Part shown: piece after piece, positions 41,917 to 51,133 of the stretch
Layout: every line of letters begins with the position of its first letter
How positions within the stretch are numbered: position 1 is the stretch's first letter
Source: a bacterium YEK0313
GTDB taxonomy: Bacteria > Pseudomonadota > Alphaproteobacteria > Rhizobiales > Phreatobacteraceae
DNA: 64,000 bases
Direction: 5' to 3'
NCBI GenBank assembly: GCA_000751295.2
Contig: CCMO02000001.1
Coordinates: forward strand, 3,500,615-3,564,614
Program-made: the position numbers and the translations under genes
The notes under the pieces: generated by a model
Databases searched by the model: none
What the model saw: only the letters and a program-made list of their open reading frames with translations
What the model was told of the DNA's origin: nothing

Positions 41917-43113
41917 TCATCCGACGAACCTGCCGAACAGTGCCCCGAGGGGTCCCCGCAGGTCGTTCCAAGTCGCAAAAATCATCAAAGTCATGACCAT
42001 CACGAAGCCGATCCGGAACGCGGTCTCCTGAGCGCTTTCGCTCATGGGCCGGCCGCGGATCGCCTCGATGGCGTAGAACACCAGGTGACCGCCATCGAGC
42101 AGCGGTATCGGAAAGAGATTAAGCAGGCCTATCGACACCGAGATCAGCGCGGCGAAGCCGAGCAGCGTGCTGAAACCGACGGAGGCCGCCTCGCCCGCGA
42201 CCTGGGCGATGCGGATCGGCCCGCCGAGCTGGTCGGCGCTCTGCGTGCCCATGAAGATGCCGCCGATATAGCTCAGCGTGCTGGAGATCACGAACCAGGT
42301 CTCCTCGACGCCCATCCAGGCCGCGGCGAGCGGGTTGTAGCGGCGCATTTCGATGTCGCCCGGCTGAGTCGACTTGGAAATGCCGAGCCGGCCGATCCGG
42401 TGCGTGCCGCCGAACCGGTCCTTGAACTCGTAGGTCGCCGGTGTCGCGGTCAGGGTGGCCCGGCCGCCGTCGCGCTCCACGACGACCGAAAGCGGGCGGC
42501 CGGCGCTGCCGGCAACGATCCGCTGCATGTCGGCAAAATTGTCGATGGCCCGGCCGTCGATCGAGACGATGAGATCGCCCGACTTGAAGCCAGCCGCCGC
42601 GGCGGCGCTCTCAGCGACGATCGTGTCGACCCGCGGCGCCGTGATCGGCTTGCCGAAGAGCGAGAAGACCGCAGTGAAGATGACGATCGCGAGGATGAAA
42701 TTGGCGATCGGGCCGGCGGCGACGATGGCCGCACGCTGGGCGAGAGTCTTGTGGAAGAAGCTCTGCGAGCGCTCCGCCTCCGTCATCGCGCCGGCGGTCT
42801 CGAAATCCGGGCGGCTCGCGGCATCCGCATCGCCGAAGAACTTCACATAGCCGCCGAGCGGAATGGCGCAGAGCTTCCAGCGCGTGCCGTGACGGTCATA
42901 AAAGCCGGCGAGTTCGCGGCCGAAGCCAATGGAAAAGGCCTCGACGCGCACACCGCAGCGGCGCGCGACCCAGAAATGGCCGAGCTCGTGGAAAAACACC
43001 ACGATCGTCAAGACGAACAGGAATGCAATGAGGGTCGGGAGAATTCCCAAGCCCCACCCACCCCACGCGGAGATGAAGTTCATCACGATGTCCCACGGAT
43101 ATGCGCCGGCCAT
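41917..43113 (-). CDS. rseP: Site-2 intramembrane metalloprotease RseP
   Basis: RseP cuts membrane anti-sigma factors and signal peptide remnants within the bilayer. The protein has the zinc site VVFFHELGHFWVARR, a PDZ domain (GFKSGDLIVSIDGRAIDNFADM) and the third zinc ligand region LNLFPIPLLDGGHLVFY. One PDZ is recognisable. The start is uncertain: ATG at 43113 (MAGAYPWDIV) was chosen; 43128 and 43083 are options. It lies between dxr and bamA in the conserved order. Confidence 0.95.
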   Translation of the reverse strand: MAGAYPWDIVMNFISAWGGWGLGILPTLIAFLFVLTIVVFFHELGHFWVARRCGVRVEAFSIGFGRELAGFYDRHGTRWKLCAIPLGGYVKFFGDADAASRPDFETAGAMTEAERSQSFFHKTLAQRAAIVAAGPIANFILAIVIFTAVFSLFGKPITAPRVDTIVAESAAAAAGFKSGDLIVSIDGRAIDNFADMQRIVAGSAGRPLSVVVERDGGRATLTATPATYEFKDRFGGTHRIGRLGISKSTQPGDIEMRRYNPLAAAWMGVEETWFVISSTLSYIGGIFMGTQSADQLGGPIRIAQVAGEAASVGFSTLLGFAALISVSIGLLNLFPIPLLDGGHLVFYAIEAIRGRPMSESAQETAFRIGFVMVMTLMIFATWNDLRGPLGALFGRFVG

Positions 43114-43161
43114 CCTGGCTGAGCCCACACCCTCCCAGGGGTGAGGATGCCGGAGCCGGCG

Positions 43162-44310
43162 TCAGATGCAAGAGGTCCTGGCGCGATCTCTCGCGACATG
43201 GTCAATGAATCTTAAGTCATCCAATGTGGCCGCAGCGGGGCCGCTCCCGTGGCTCGCCAGGACATTTTCGACGACCCGCGCAATGTCGCCGAAGCGCAGG
43301 CGCCCGGCGAGAAAGGCCTCGACCGCCACCTCGTTGGCGGCATTGAGCACGCAGGGCGCGCACCCGCCGGCCGCCATCGCCTCGATCGCCAGCCTGAGCG
43401 CGGGAAACCGCACAAGATCGGGCTCCTCGAAGCTGAGCGAGGCGAGCCTTGCGAGATCGAGGCGCTGCGCCGGCCCGTCGATGCGCTCGGGAAAGCCGAG
43501 GCAGGATGCGATCGGCGTGCGCATGTCGGGCGTGCCGAGCTGGGCGATGACCGAGCCGTCGCGGTAGCCGACCATGCCGTGGATGATCTGCTGGGGATGG
43601 ACGAGCACCTTCAGGCGGCTCGGCTCTATTGCGAAAAGATGATGCGCCTCAATGAGTTCCAGGCCTTTGTTCATGAGGCCGGCGGAATCGACTGTAATCT
43701 TGGCACCCATGGCGAAATTGGGATGCTTGAGAGCGTCTGCCGGTTCGGCGCGGGCGATCGCCTCGGCGGTCCAGGTGCGGAACGGGCCGCCCGAGGCGGT
43801 CAGCCAGACCGTCTCGACATCCTCCATGCGCGAGCCGGCCAGCGCCTGGAAGACGGCGTTGTGCTCGGAATCGACGGGCAGGAGGCGTGCGCCGTTGCGG
43901 CGCGCCGCGGTCATGACCAGATCGCCGGCGGCGACCAGGCTCTCCTTGTTGGCGAGCGCGACCGTGGTGCCCTGCCCGATCGCGGCGAGCACCGGGGCGA
44001 CGCCGGCTGCCCCCGAGACCGCCGCCACCACCATGTCGCAGGCCCGTGCCGCCGCCGCGGCGACGGCTTCGGGGCCGGCAGCCGCCTCGATGCCCGAGCC
44101 CGCCAGGGCCTCCTTCAGCGCGCCATAGGCGGCGGGATCGGCGACGGCGGCGAAACGCGCGCCCTCCGCCCGCGCGATCCGCGCAAGCTCGGCCGCCTGG
44201 CCGTTGGCGGTCACGGCCTCGACACGGAACCGGTCACGGTGACGGGCGACGAGGTCGAGCGTCGAGCTGCCGACGGAGCCGGTGGCTCCGAGAATGGTGA
44301 GTGCGCGCAT
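43162..44310 (-). CDS. dxr: 1-deoxy-D-xylulose 5-phosphate reductoisomerase
   Basis: Dxr makes 2-C-methyl-D-erythritol 4-phosphate, the committed step of the MEP isoprenoid pathway that feeds UppS upstream. The 382-residue protein has the NADPH motif ILGATGSVGSSTLDLV, substrate and metal motifs ALANKESLVAAG, LLPVDSEHNAVFQAL (Asp, Glu) and TASGGPFR, and GAKITVDSAGLMNKGLELIEA. A good ribosome site (AGGAGAG) precedes the ATG at 44310. Confidence 0.97.
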   Translation of the reverse strand: MRALTILGATGSVGSSTLDLVARHRDRFRVEAVTANGQAAELARIARAEGARFAAVADPAAYGALKEALAGSGIEAAAGPEAVAAAAARACDMVVAAVSGAAGVAPVLAAIGQGTTVALANKESLVAAGDLVMTAARRNGARLLPVDSEHNAVFQALAGSRMEDVETVWLTASGGPFRTWTAEAIARAEPADALKHPNFAMGAKITVDSAGLMNKGLELIEAHHLFAIEPSRLKVLVHPQQIIHGMVGYRDGSVIAQLGTPDMRTPIASCLGFPERIDGPAQRLDLARLASLSFEEPDLVRFPALRLAIEAMAAGGCAPCVLNAANEVAVEAFLAGRLRFGDIARVVENVLASHGSGPAAATLDDLRFIDHVARDRARTSCI

Positions 44311-44318
44311 GCCCTCTC

Positions 44319-45167
44319 CTACCAGATCAGGATGCCGGCTGCGGGATTGGCAAATCCGCCGCGCGCGAGCCCGATCAGGGCTGCGGCGAGCGCGGCGACC
44401 AGAAAGCCGTCGAGGCGGTCCATCACGCCGCCATGGCCGGGGATCAGGCCGCCGGCATCCTTCGCCTCGAAGCGCCGCTTGATCGCGGATTCGAGGAGGT
44501 CGCCGGCCTGGCTGAGCGCGGCGATCGCCAGCGTCACGACGACGAGGCCGGGACCGACGGGCAGACCGGCGATCCCGACAATGGCGCAGCCGAGCAGAGC
44601 ACCGATCAGCGTGCCGCCGGCGAAGCCCGCCCAGGTCTTCTTCGGCGACAGGCGCGGCCAGAGCTTCGGACCGCCAATGGTGCGGCCGGCGAAATAGGCG
44701 CCGACATCGGTGCCCCAGACGACCGCGAAGAGCCAGAGAATGGCGACGAAGCCATAGGCCGCGTCATCGCGCAGGATGACCGGGCCGGCGACCACGGCCG
44801 CCGCGTAGAGCAGTCCGCCGATCGCCCAGCGCGACACGCCGGCGGGCGAGAAGGCGAGCGCGAAGCCGGTGCCGATGCCGAGCGCGATCAGGCCGAAGCC
44901 CGGATTGAGGAAATAGCGGATCAGCACGACGGCCGCGACCAGCGCGGCGATCTCGCCGGCGAACAGGACCGGCGGCGCATCGGCATGGACCAGCCGGTTC
45001 CACTCGAACAGTACGGCGATGGCCGCGACCAGCCAGAACAGGGCGAACGGCCAGCCGCCGAGCCAGGCGACCGCGATGGCGACCGGAATGAGCGCCAGGG
45101 CCGACGCGACGCGTCGCAGCAGGTCCGGATCGGAAAAGGCACCAGCCGGCCGCTGGTCGGGCGTCAT
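44319..45167 (-). CDS. cdsA: Phosphatidate cytidylyltransferase
   Basis: CdsA makes CDP-diacylglycerol, the precursor for phospholipids including the Pcs product. The 282-residue protein has about eight membrane helices and the full family signature near its C-terminus: SQAGDLLESAIKRRFEAKD then GHGGVMDRLDG. ATG at 45167 (MTPDQRPAG) lies 4 bases after the uppS stop, so the genes are cotranscribed. Confidence 0.95.
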   Translation of the reverse strand: MTPDQRPAGAFSDPDLLRRVASALALIPVAIAVAWLGGWPFALFWLVAAIAVLFEWNRLVHADAPPVLFAGEIAALVAAVVLIRYFLNPGFGLIALGIGTGFALAFSPAGVSRWAIGGLLYAAAVVAGPVILRDDAAYGFVAILWLFAVVWGTDVGAYFAGRTIGGPKLWPRLSPKKTWAGFAGGTLIGALLGCAIVGIAGLPVGPGLVVVTLAIAALSQAGDLLESAIKRRFEAKDAGGLIPGHGGVMDRLDGFLVAALAAALIGLARGGFANPAAGILIW

Positions 45168-45171
45168 GAGC

Positions 45172-45948
45172 TCAGCCGCCCGTGGCGGTGGCGAGGCCGC
45201 CGAACCGGCGTTCGCGCCGGCCATATTCGGCGAGGGCCTCGAGCAGCGCTTCCCGGCCGTAGTCCGGCCAGAGGATCGGCTGGAACACCAGTTCCGAATA
45301 GGCGGCCTGCCACAGCATGAAATTGGACAGGCGCTCCTCGCCCGAGGTGCGGATGATGAGGTCGGGGTCGGGAATGCCCGAAGTCGACAGCCGTCCGGCA
45401 ATCGCCTCGGGCGTGATCGAGGCCGGATCGCGGCGCCCGGCCGCCACCTCCTCGGCGAGCGCCCGCGCGGCGTTGGCGATCTCCTGCCGGCTGCCGTAGT
45501 TGAAGGCGACGACCAGCGTCTGGCGCCGGTTGCCGGCGGTCAGCGCCTCGGCCTCGACCAGCAGGCGGGCAATGTCGGGCGCGAGATCGTGGCGGTCGCC
45601 GGCGATGCGCACGCGCACGCCCGCCTCGTGCAGTTCGGCCAGGTCGTTGCGGATGAAGCGTTTCAGCAGGCCCATCAGCGCCGAGACCTCGGCCAGCGGC
45701 CGCGACCAGTTTTCCGACGAGAAGGAATAGATGGTGACGATCTCGATGCCGATCTCGCGCGCCGCCTTCAGGGTGCGCCGCAGCGCCTCCACGCCGCGGC
45801 GGTGACCTTCGACGCGCGGCAGGCCGCGAGCGGTCGCCCAGCGGCCGTTGCCGTCCATGATGATCGCGACATGACGCGGCAGCCCGCCCGGCGCCACGGG
45901 GGCGTCAGGCTGGCCAGGCTCTGCCTCCTGTCGGTCGGTCATGCTCAT
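45172..45948 (-). CDS. uppS: Undecaprenyl diphosphate synthase (isoprenyl transferase)
   Basis: UppS extends farnesyl diphosphate with cis-isoprene units to make the C55 carrier lipid for peptidoglycan and O-antigen. The 258-residue protein has region I HVAIIMDGNGRWATARGLPR (catalytic Asp), FSSENWSRP, and region V IIRTSGEERLSNFMLWQAAY. A second ATG at 45942 (MTDRQEA) is a possible start. It lies 17 bases after frr. Confidence 0.96.
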   Translation of the reverse strand: MSMTDRQEAEPGQPDAPVAPGGLPRHVAIIMDGNGRWATARGLPRVEGHRRGVEALRRTLKAAREIGIEIVTIYSFSSENWSRPLAEVSALMGLLKRFIRNDLAELHEAGVRVRIAGDRHDLAPDIARLLVEAEALTAGNRRQTLVVAFNYGSRQEIANAARALAEEVAAGRRDPASITPEAIAGRLSTSGIPDPDLIIRTSGEERLSNFMLWQAAYSELVFQPILWPDYGREALLEALAEYGRRERRFGGLATATGG

Positions 45949-45965
45949 CGCCGCGCCAGTCCCCG

Positions 45966-46532
45966 TCAGACGGTCATGATCTCTTTTTCCTTGGCGGCCA
46001 GGAGCTGATCGATCTCGGCGATATGCTTGTCCGTCTCCTTCTGCACCTGGTCGGCACCGCGGGCGTGATCGTCCTCGCTCATCGAGTGGTCTTTTTCCTT
46101 GGCCTTGAGGATGTCGAGGCCGTCGCGGCGCACGTGGCGCACGGCGATACGGGCGTTCTCGGCATATTTATGCGCCACCTTGACCATGTCCTTGCGGCGG
46201 TCCTGGGTCAGTTCCGGGATGCGCAGGCGGATCACCTGGCCCTCGGTCTGCGGGTTGAGGCCGAGGCTGGAATCGCGGATCGCCTTTTCGACCGCGGCCA
46301 CCATGCCGCGGTCCCAGACCTGCACCGACAGGAGCCGTGGCTCCGGCACGGAGACGGTCGCCACCTGGTTGATGTGCATGTTCTGGCCATAGGCTTCGAC
46401 CACGATCGGGTCGAGCAGGTTCGGCGACGCGCGCCCGGTGCGCAGGGTGCCGAGCTCGTGCTTGTAGCTGCCGATCGCACCCTGCATGCGGCGGGTGATG
46501 TCGGCAATGTCGAAGGTCGGGGACGCGGCCAT
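45966..46532 (-). CDS. frr: Ribosome recycling factor
   Basis: RRF splits post-termination ribosomes with EF-G. The 188-residue protein has the two-domain pattern: LGTLRTGRASPNLLDPIVVE, NQVATVSVPEPRLLSVQVWD, IRLRIPELTQDRRKDMVK and ENARIAVRHVRRDGLD, with helical ends. Start and length are typical. It follows pyrH by 52 bases. Confidence 0.97.
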   Translation of the reverse strand: MAASPTFDIADITRRMQGAIGSYKHELGTLRTGRASPNLLDPIVVEAYGQNMHINQVATVSVPEPRLLSVQVWDRGMVAAVEKAIRDSSLGLNPQTEGQVIRLRIPELTQDRRKDMVKVAHKYAENARIAVRHVRRDGLDILKAKEKDHSMSEDDHARGADQVQKETDKHIAEIDQLLAAKEKEIMTV

Positions 46533-46584
46533 GGGATACGCCTCTTGATCGTTGCGCGGGGATGAGCCCGCGGAATGCGGCAGG

Positions 46585-47301
46585 TCAGCTGGTGACCAGG
46601 GTGAAGCGTCCGGTGCCGGTCAGAACCGAAGTGACCGCATTGGGCGCATCGAGTGAGAACACGATTATCGGAAGACGGTTCTCGCGGGCAAGAGCGAAGG
46701 CGGCCGTATCCATGACCTTGAGATCCCTGGAGATCGCCTCGTCCGCGGTCAGCACGTCGAAACGCTCGGCGTCCGGATGGGTCTTGGGGTCGGCGGAATA
46801 GATGCCGTCGACATTGGTGCCCTTGAGCACGACGTCGCAGTTGAGTTCGACGGCGCGCATCGAGGCGGTCGTATCGGTCGTCACCAGCGGCGCGCCGATG
46901 CCGCCGCCGAGCACGACGATGCGGCCGCTGGCGAGATGGCCGAGGGCATGGCGGGCGGTATAGGTGTCGAGCGCCTCCGGCACCGGCTCGGCCGACAGCG
47001 CCACGGCCGGATGCCCGAGCGCCTGGATCTGGCCGGCGAGCGCAATGGCGTTCATGACGGTGGCGAGGCGGCCGATGGCATCGGCATCGACCCGCGCGAG
47101 GCCGATCCCCGCGATCTGCTTGCCCCGGAAGATATTGCCGCCGCCGACCACCACGGCGATTTCGGTGCCTGCCCTGGCCGCGGCGACCAGGTCTTCGGCA
47201 ATGGCCCTGACCACGCCGGGATCGAAGCCGAAATCGGCCGATCCTGCCAGCGCTTCGCCGGAGATCTTCACCAGCACACGCTTGTAGCCCGGTCCGGCCA
47301 T
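46585..47301 (-). CDS. pyrH: Uridylate kinase
   Basis: PyrH phosphorylates UMP to UDP and belongs to the amino acid kinase family, unlike eukaryotic UMP kinases. The 238-residue protein begins YKRVLVKISGEALAG and has VVVGGGNIFRG, DADAIGRLATVMNAIALAGQ, ILGGGIGAPLVTTDT-like VVLGGGIGAPLVTTDTTAS and GTNVDGIYSADPKTHP. It lies between tsf and frr as in most proteobacteria, 234 bases after tsf with a terminator between them, so it likely has its own promoter. Confidence 0.97.
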   Translation of the reverse strand: MAGPGYKRVLVKISGEALAGSADFGFDPGVVRAIAEDLVAAARAGTEIAVVVGGGNIFRGKQIAGIGLARVDADAIGRLATVMNAIALAGQIQALGHPAVALSAEPVPEALDTYTARHALGHLASGRIVVLGGGIGAPLVTTDTTASMRAVELNCDVVLKGTNVDGIYSADPKTHPDAERFDVLTADEAISRDLKVMDTAAFALARENRLPIIVFSLDAPNAVTSVLTGTGRFTLVTS

Positions 47302-47481
47302 CGCCCCCTCCCGACTCGAAACATTCCACAGAAGCTGTCGGCGACGGGTTTAGCCGAACGAGGCGCCCGCGCAACCGCCCGCAGGGCCGGCCGGCCCCAT
47401 CGTCCCAAGAAAACGGGCCGGCAAAGCATGCCGGAAGCTGCGCCAATTGGCCACAGAACCAGCCTGCGCCCGGCGCGCACG

Positions 47482-47507
47482 AAAAAAGGGGGCGGTCGCC
47501 CGCCCCC
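47482..47507 (-). terminator. Rho-independent terminator after tsf
   Basis: On the minus strand GGGGGCGG pairs with CCGCCCCC around a 4-base loop (47488-47507), directly followed by TTTTTT (47482-47487). It lies 28 bases past the tsf stop and upstream of pyrH. Confidence 0.85.
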
Positions 47508-47535
47508 TTCGCTCGATCGGCAAGCGCGGGACCGC

Positions 47536-48459
47536 TCAGGCCTTGATGCCGGCCTGGGCGGCCACTTCCGCCGCGAAATCGCTCTCCGCCTTCTCGATGC
47601 CCTCGCCGAGCGCGAAGCGCACAAAACCGGCGACCTTGATGGGCGCGCCGACCTTGCCTTCGGCTTCCTTGACGGCCTGGGCGACCGACTTGCCGGTGTC
47701 ATGAATATAGGACTGCTCCAGGAAGCAGACTTCCTTGTAGTAGGTCTTCAGGCCGGACTCGACGATCTTGGCCAGGACATGCTCGGGCTTGCCGGCATTC
47801 TTCTCGGCCAGGATCGCCTGCTCGCGCGCGACCACCGCGGGGTCGAGGCCGCCGGCGTCCAGCGCCAGCGGGTTGGCGGCGGCGACATGCATGGCGAGCA
47901 TGCGGCCGAGCTGGGCGAGTTCCTCCTTCGAACCGGTCGATTCGAGCGCGACGAGCACGCCGATCTTGCCGAGGCCCGGGTCGACCTGGTTGTGCAGGTA
48001 GCTGGCGACGACGCCGGCGCCGACCGACAGCACGGCGGCGCGGCGCAGCGACATGTGCTCGCCGATGGTCGAAACGGCATTGGTCAGCGCGTCGGCGACC
48101 GTCGTGCCACCCTGGTCCTTGGCCGCAAGGATCGCCGCCACGTCGTCGCCGGTCTTGAAGGCGACATGGGCGATCATCTTCACCAGGCCCTGGAACTGGT
48201 CGTTGCGGGCGACGAAGTCGGTTTCGGAATTGACCTCGACGACGGCGGCCTTGGCGCCGTCGGCCCAGACGCCGACAAGGCCTTCGGCGGCGACGCGGCC
48301 GGCCTTCTTGGCGGCCTTGGACAGGCCCTTCTTGCGCAGCAGATCGACCGCCGCCTTGATGTCGCCATTGGTTTCGGTCAGCGCGGCCTTACAGTCCATC
48401 ATGCCCGCGCCGGTCATCTCGCGCAGTTCCTTGACCATTTGGGCGGTGATAGCAGCCAT
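47536..48459 (-). CDS. tsf: Elongation factor Ts
   Basis: EF-Ts recharges EF-Tu with GTP. The 307-residue protein starts MAAITAQMVKELREMTGAGM, with the UBA-like domain and MDCKAALTETNGD, VEVNSETDFVARNDQFQ and YKEVCFLEQSYIHD motifs. It follows rpsB, as usual; the 156 bases between it and the rpsB remnant frame are noncoding. Confidence 0.97.
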   Translation of the reverse strand: MAAITAQMVKELREMTGAGMMDCKAALTETNGDIKAAVDLLRKKGLSKAAKKAGRVAAEGLVGVWADGAKAAVVEVNSETDFVARNDQFQGLVKMIAHVAFKTGDDVAAILAAKDQGGTTVADALTNAVSTIGEHMSLRRAAVLSVGAGVVASYLHNQVDPGLGKIGVLVALESTGSKEELAQLGRMLAMHVAAANPLALDAGGLDPAVVAREQAILAEKNAGKPEHVLAKIVESGLKTYYKEVCFLEQSYIHDTGKSVAQAVKEAEGKVGAPIKVAGFVRFALGEGIEKAESDFAAEVAAQAGIKA

Positions 48460-48615
48460 GGGGGTCGTTCCTCGAAATCGAATGGATGATCAGGATGGGA
48501 AACGGCCGGCCCGAGGGTTCGGACCGGCCGGAATCACGTCAACCGGGTCTCCCGCCCGATGCTCGCATGCGTTCAGCACGCGGACATGTCGAGCGGATGA
48601 CGTGCGGCGAATGCC

Positions 48616-48873
48616 TTACGCGGCCTCGGCCTCGACCAGCGCCTTGGACTGGGCGACCCAGCCGTCGACGCGGCCCGGCAGGCCGACGCTGTCGCCGATC
48701 TCCGCGGCATCGGTCGGGGTGAACGAGGCGATCTGCCAGAAATGGAACACGCCGAGATCGTTGAGCTGCTTCTCGATGGCCGCCGACACGCCGGTGAGCT
48801 TGGTCAGCTCGTCGGCAATGCCGCGCGGACCGGCCAGCCGCTCGAAGCCGGCGGGAGCGGACGGCAGGTCCTC
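48616..48873 (-). pseudogene. rpsB: In-frame remnant of the RpsB C-terminal extension
   Basis: Directly after the rpsB TAA (48874-48876) the same frame stays open for 85 codons to a second TAA at 48616-48618. It encodes FERLAGPRGIADELTKLTGV then AAIEKQLNDLGVFHFWQIAS, which is the helix-hairpin-helix-like tail fused to ribosomal protein S2 in many Rhizobiales. No start codon with a ribosome site precedes it, so independent translation is unlikely. The stop is one base from several sense codons. It is either a real nonsense mutation, a readthrough case or a sequencing error. Confidence 0.78.
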
Positions 48874-49608
48874 TTACATCGGCTTCTCCGACGCGCCGAG
48901 GTCGACGCCCGCCGAACCCTGGGCGCGGGCGAGGCCGTCGATGGCGGCGCGGGCGATCAGGTCACAATAGAGCGTCAGCGCGCGGCCGGCATCGTCATTG
49001 CCCGGGATCGGATAGGTGATGCCGTCGGGGTCGCAGTTGGTGTCGACGATGGCGGCGACCGGAATGCCCAGGCGGCGGGCCTCCAGGATGGCGATCGCCT
49101 CCTTGTTGGTGTCGATCACGAACATCAGGTCCGGCGTGCCGCCCATGTCCTTGATGCCGCCCAGCGCGCGCTCAAGCTTGTCGCGCTCGCGCGTCAGCGT
49201 CAGGGCTTCCTTCTTGGTGTAGCCGCTGCCGCCGTGGCCGAGCGATTCGTCCAGCTTGCGCAGGCGCGAGATCGACTGCGAGACGGTCTTCCAGTTGGTC
49301 AGCGTGCCGCCGAGCCAGCGCGAATTGACATAGTACTGGGCCGAACGCTTGGCGGCATCGGAGATCGCCTCCTGGGCCTGGCGCTTGGTGCCGACGAACA
49401 GCACGCGGCCGCCCTTGGCCACCGTGTCGGAGACCGCGACGAGGGCGCGGTGCAGCATCGGCACGGACTGGGCGAGGTCGATGATGTGGATATTGTTGCG
49501 CACGCCGAAGATGAACTGGTTCATCTTCGGGTTCCAACGGTGGGCCTGATGGCCAAAGTGGCAGCCAGCTTCCAAAAGCTGACGCATGCTGAAATCGGGC
49601 AGCGCCAT
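48874..49608 (-). CDS. rpsB: Ribosomal protein S2, C-terminally shortened by an in-frame stop
   Basis: S2 sits on the back of the 30S subunit and helps bind S1. The 244-residue protein covers the whole conserved S2 domain: MALPDFSMRQLLEAGCHFGH, RNNIHIIDLAQSVPML, GRVLFVGTKRQAQEAI, YVNSRWLGGTLTNWKT and PVAAIVDTNCDPDGI, YPIPGNDDA. It ends EKPM at a TAA, whereas an in-frame conserved tail continues beyond. The core alone is the normal bacterial length, so ribosome function is probably intact. A GGAG ribosome site lies upstream of the ATG at 49608. Confidence 0.95.
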   Translation of the reverse strand: MALPDFSMRQLLEAGCHFGHQAHRWNPKMNQFIFGVRNNIHIIDLAQSVPMLHRALVAVSDTVAKGGRVLFVGTKRQAQEAISDAAKRSAQYYVNSRWLGGTLTNWKTVSQSISRLRKLDESLGHGGSGYTKKEALTLTRERDKLERALGGIKDMGGTPDLMFVIDTNKEAIAILEARRLGIPVAAIVDTNCDPDGITYPIPGNDDAGRALTLYCDLIARAAIDGLARAQGSAGVDLGASEKPM

Positions 49609-49783
49609 GGTCTTCTCCGGTTAAGCCTCCGCGGATATGGGCCGGCCCAGAATGGGCCCGACACCACCGGAGCGGCGAAAAGACGAGCGTCTTCCGCCGC
49701 GGGTCCGCGTGTGGAATGGGCGGGGCGATATACCAAACCGGCCGACAATGCAAGGTCCGGGCGCCCGGCCGCCCGGCCGTCGT

Positions 49784-50443
49784 TCAGATCCGGCCGGCGG
49801 CGATGGCGGCGATCAGGCCGGGCAGCGCCGACGGCTGCGCGCAAAGATGCGTCGCGCCGCTCTCGGTGAGCTCGGCCTCGCCGCCATAGCCCCAGGTGAC
49901 GCCGATGGCCGTGACGCCATGGCGGCGCGCCGCCGCGACATCGTGCTTGCGGTCGCCCACCATGATCGCGCGGGCCGGGTCGAAACCCTGCTCGGCGATG
50001 ATCTTGGCCATCAGGTCGCCCTTGTCGTCGAGGCTGCCGTCCAGTGTCGTGCCATAGACCCGGTCGAACAGGGGCGCATAGCCGAACCGTTCGATGATCG
50101 GCTGGGCGAAAGGCTCCGGCTTCGCGGTGCAGACGAACATGGCCGCAGCCTCGCCACGGATCGTCTCGACCGCCTCCATCATGCCGGGATAGAGCGCAAG
50201 GTCATAGAGGCCACCGCCGCCATAGTGCAGTCGGTAGCGCGCCAGCGCCGCCTCGACCGCCTCGCCCTCCGGCATGAACCGGGCAAAGGACGAGCGCAGC
50301 GACGGCCCGATGATCCATTTCAGCGTCTCGAAAGCCGGCGCTTCGTGGCCGGTATCGATGAGCGCCTGGCGGAAGCAGCCGACGATGCCTGGCGCGGGAT
50401 CGGTCAGCGTGCCGTCGAGATCGAAGAGAACGGTCAGGGACAT
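49784..50443 (-). CDS. HAD-superfamily hydrolase (phosphoglycolate phosphatase-like)
   Basis: This 219-residue HAD phosphatase has motif I VLFDLDGTLTD (nucleophile Asp near residue 8), motif II VCTAKPEPFA, motif III Lys in SLDDKGDLM and motif IV MVGDRKHDVAAARR. A helical cap is inserted after motif I. This subfamily (Gph/PpaX-like) includes phosphoglycolate and pyrophosphate phosphatases; the substrate is open. It is divergent from the MOSC gene, 135 bases away. Confidence 0.87.
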   Translation of the reverse strand: MSLTVLFDLDGTLTDPAPGIVGCFRQALIDTGHEAPAFETLKWIIGPSLRSSFARFMPEGEAVEAALARYRLHYGGGGLYDLALYPGMMEAVETIRGEAAAMFVCTAKPEPFAQPIIERFGYAPLFDRVYGTTLDGSLDDKGDLMAKIIAEQGFDPARAIMVGDRKHDVAAARRHGVTAIGVTWGYGGEAELTESGATHLCAQPSALPGLIAAIAAGRI

Positions 50444-50578
50444 CCGGCCCGTCTAGCCCGGATCGGGCCGTTCCGCCACGCGCCCGGCCGCATCGCTCGT
50501 CCGCAGGGCCGCACCCGTGACTTTGTCGGCCGGCTCGGGCAACAAGGCGCTTTCCCCGCATCGGCCCGGAGGTTTCCC

Positions 50579-51118
50579 ATGCCCGGCTCGGTCCTTGCCG
50601 TCAGCCGCAGCGCCGGCCACACGTTCAGCAAGAAGCGCGCGCTCTTCATCACGCTGATCGCCGGCCTCGGCGTCGAGGGCGACGCTCATGCCGGGGTCAC
50701 CGTCAAGCACCGCTCGCGCGTCGCGCTCGACCCGAGCCAGCCCAATCTGCGCCAAATCCATCTCGTCCATGCCGAGCTGTTCGACGAGCTCCGCCAGAAG
50801 GGCTTCGAGATCGGGCCGGGCGACATCGGCGAGAACGTCACGACCGAGGGCATCGATCTCCTCGGCTTGCCGACCGGGGCGCTGCTCACGATCGGCACGG
50901 CCGCGATCGAGGTGACGGGGCTGCGCAATCCCTGCATCCAACTCGACCGCTTCCGGCCGGGCCTCACCCAGGCCGTACTCGGCCGCGACGCGGCCGGCAA
51001 GCTGATACGCAAGGCGGGCATCATGGGCATCGTGCGCGCCGGCGGCATGGTCACGCCCGGCGATCCGATCGGCGTCACCCTGCCGGCGCCGCCGTTCCGC
51101 GCGCTGGAGCGTGTCTAG
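50579..51118 (+). CDS. MOSC domain-containing protein
   Basis: The 179-residue protein is a single MOSC beta-barrel, the domain found at the C-terminus of Moco sulfurases and in YiiM/YuaD proteins. It has LGVEGDAHAG near residue 30, GDIGENVTTEGIDL and the conserved cysteine in LRNPCIQLDRF expected to carry sulfur. Role is likely sulfur or molybdenum-cofactor related, which would suit a genome with XdhAB, but is unproven. A GGAGG ribosome site precedes the ATG at 50579. Confidence 0.85.
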   Translation: MPGSVLAVSRSAGHTFSKKRALFITLIAGLGVEGDAHAGVTVKHRSRVALDPSQPNLRQIHLVHAELFDELRQKGFEIGPGDIGENVTTEGIDLLGLPTGALLTIGTAAIEVTGLRNPCIQLDRFRPGLTQAVLGRDAAGKLIRKAGIMGIVRAGGMVTPGDPIGVTLPAPPFRALERV

Positions 51119-51133
51119 CCGGCGCGCGGGCGG

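Noticed and set aside
48616..48873. Separate small gene after rpsB
   Set aside because: There is no start codon with a ribosome site and the sequence continues the rpsB frame, so it is treated as a tail remnant.
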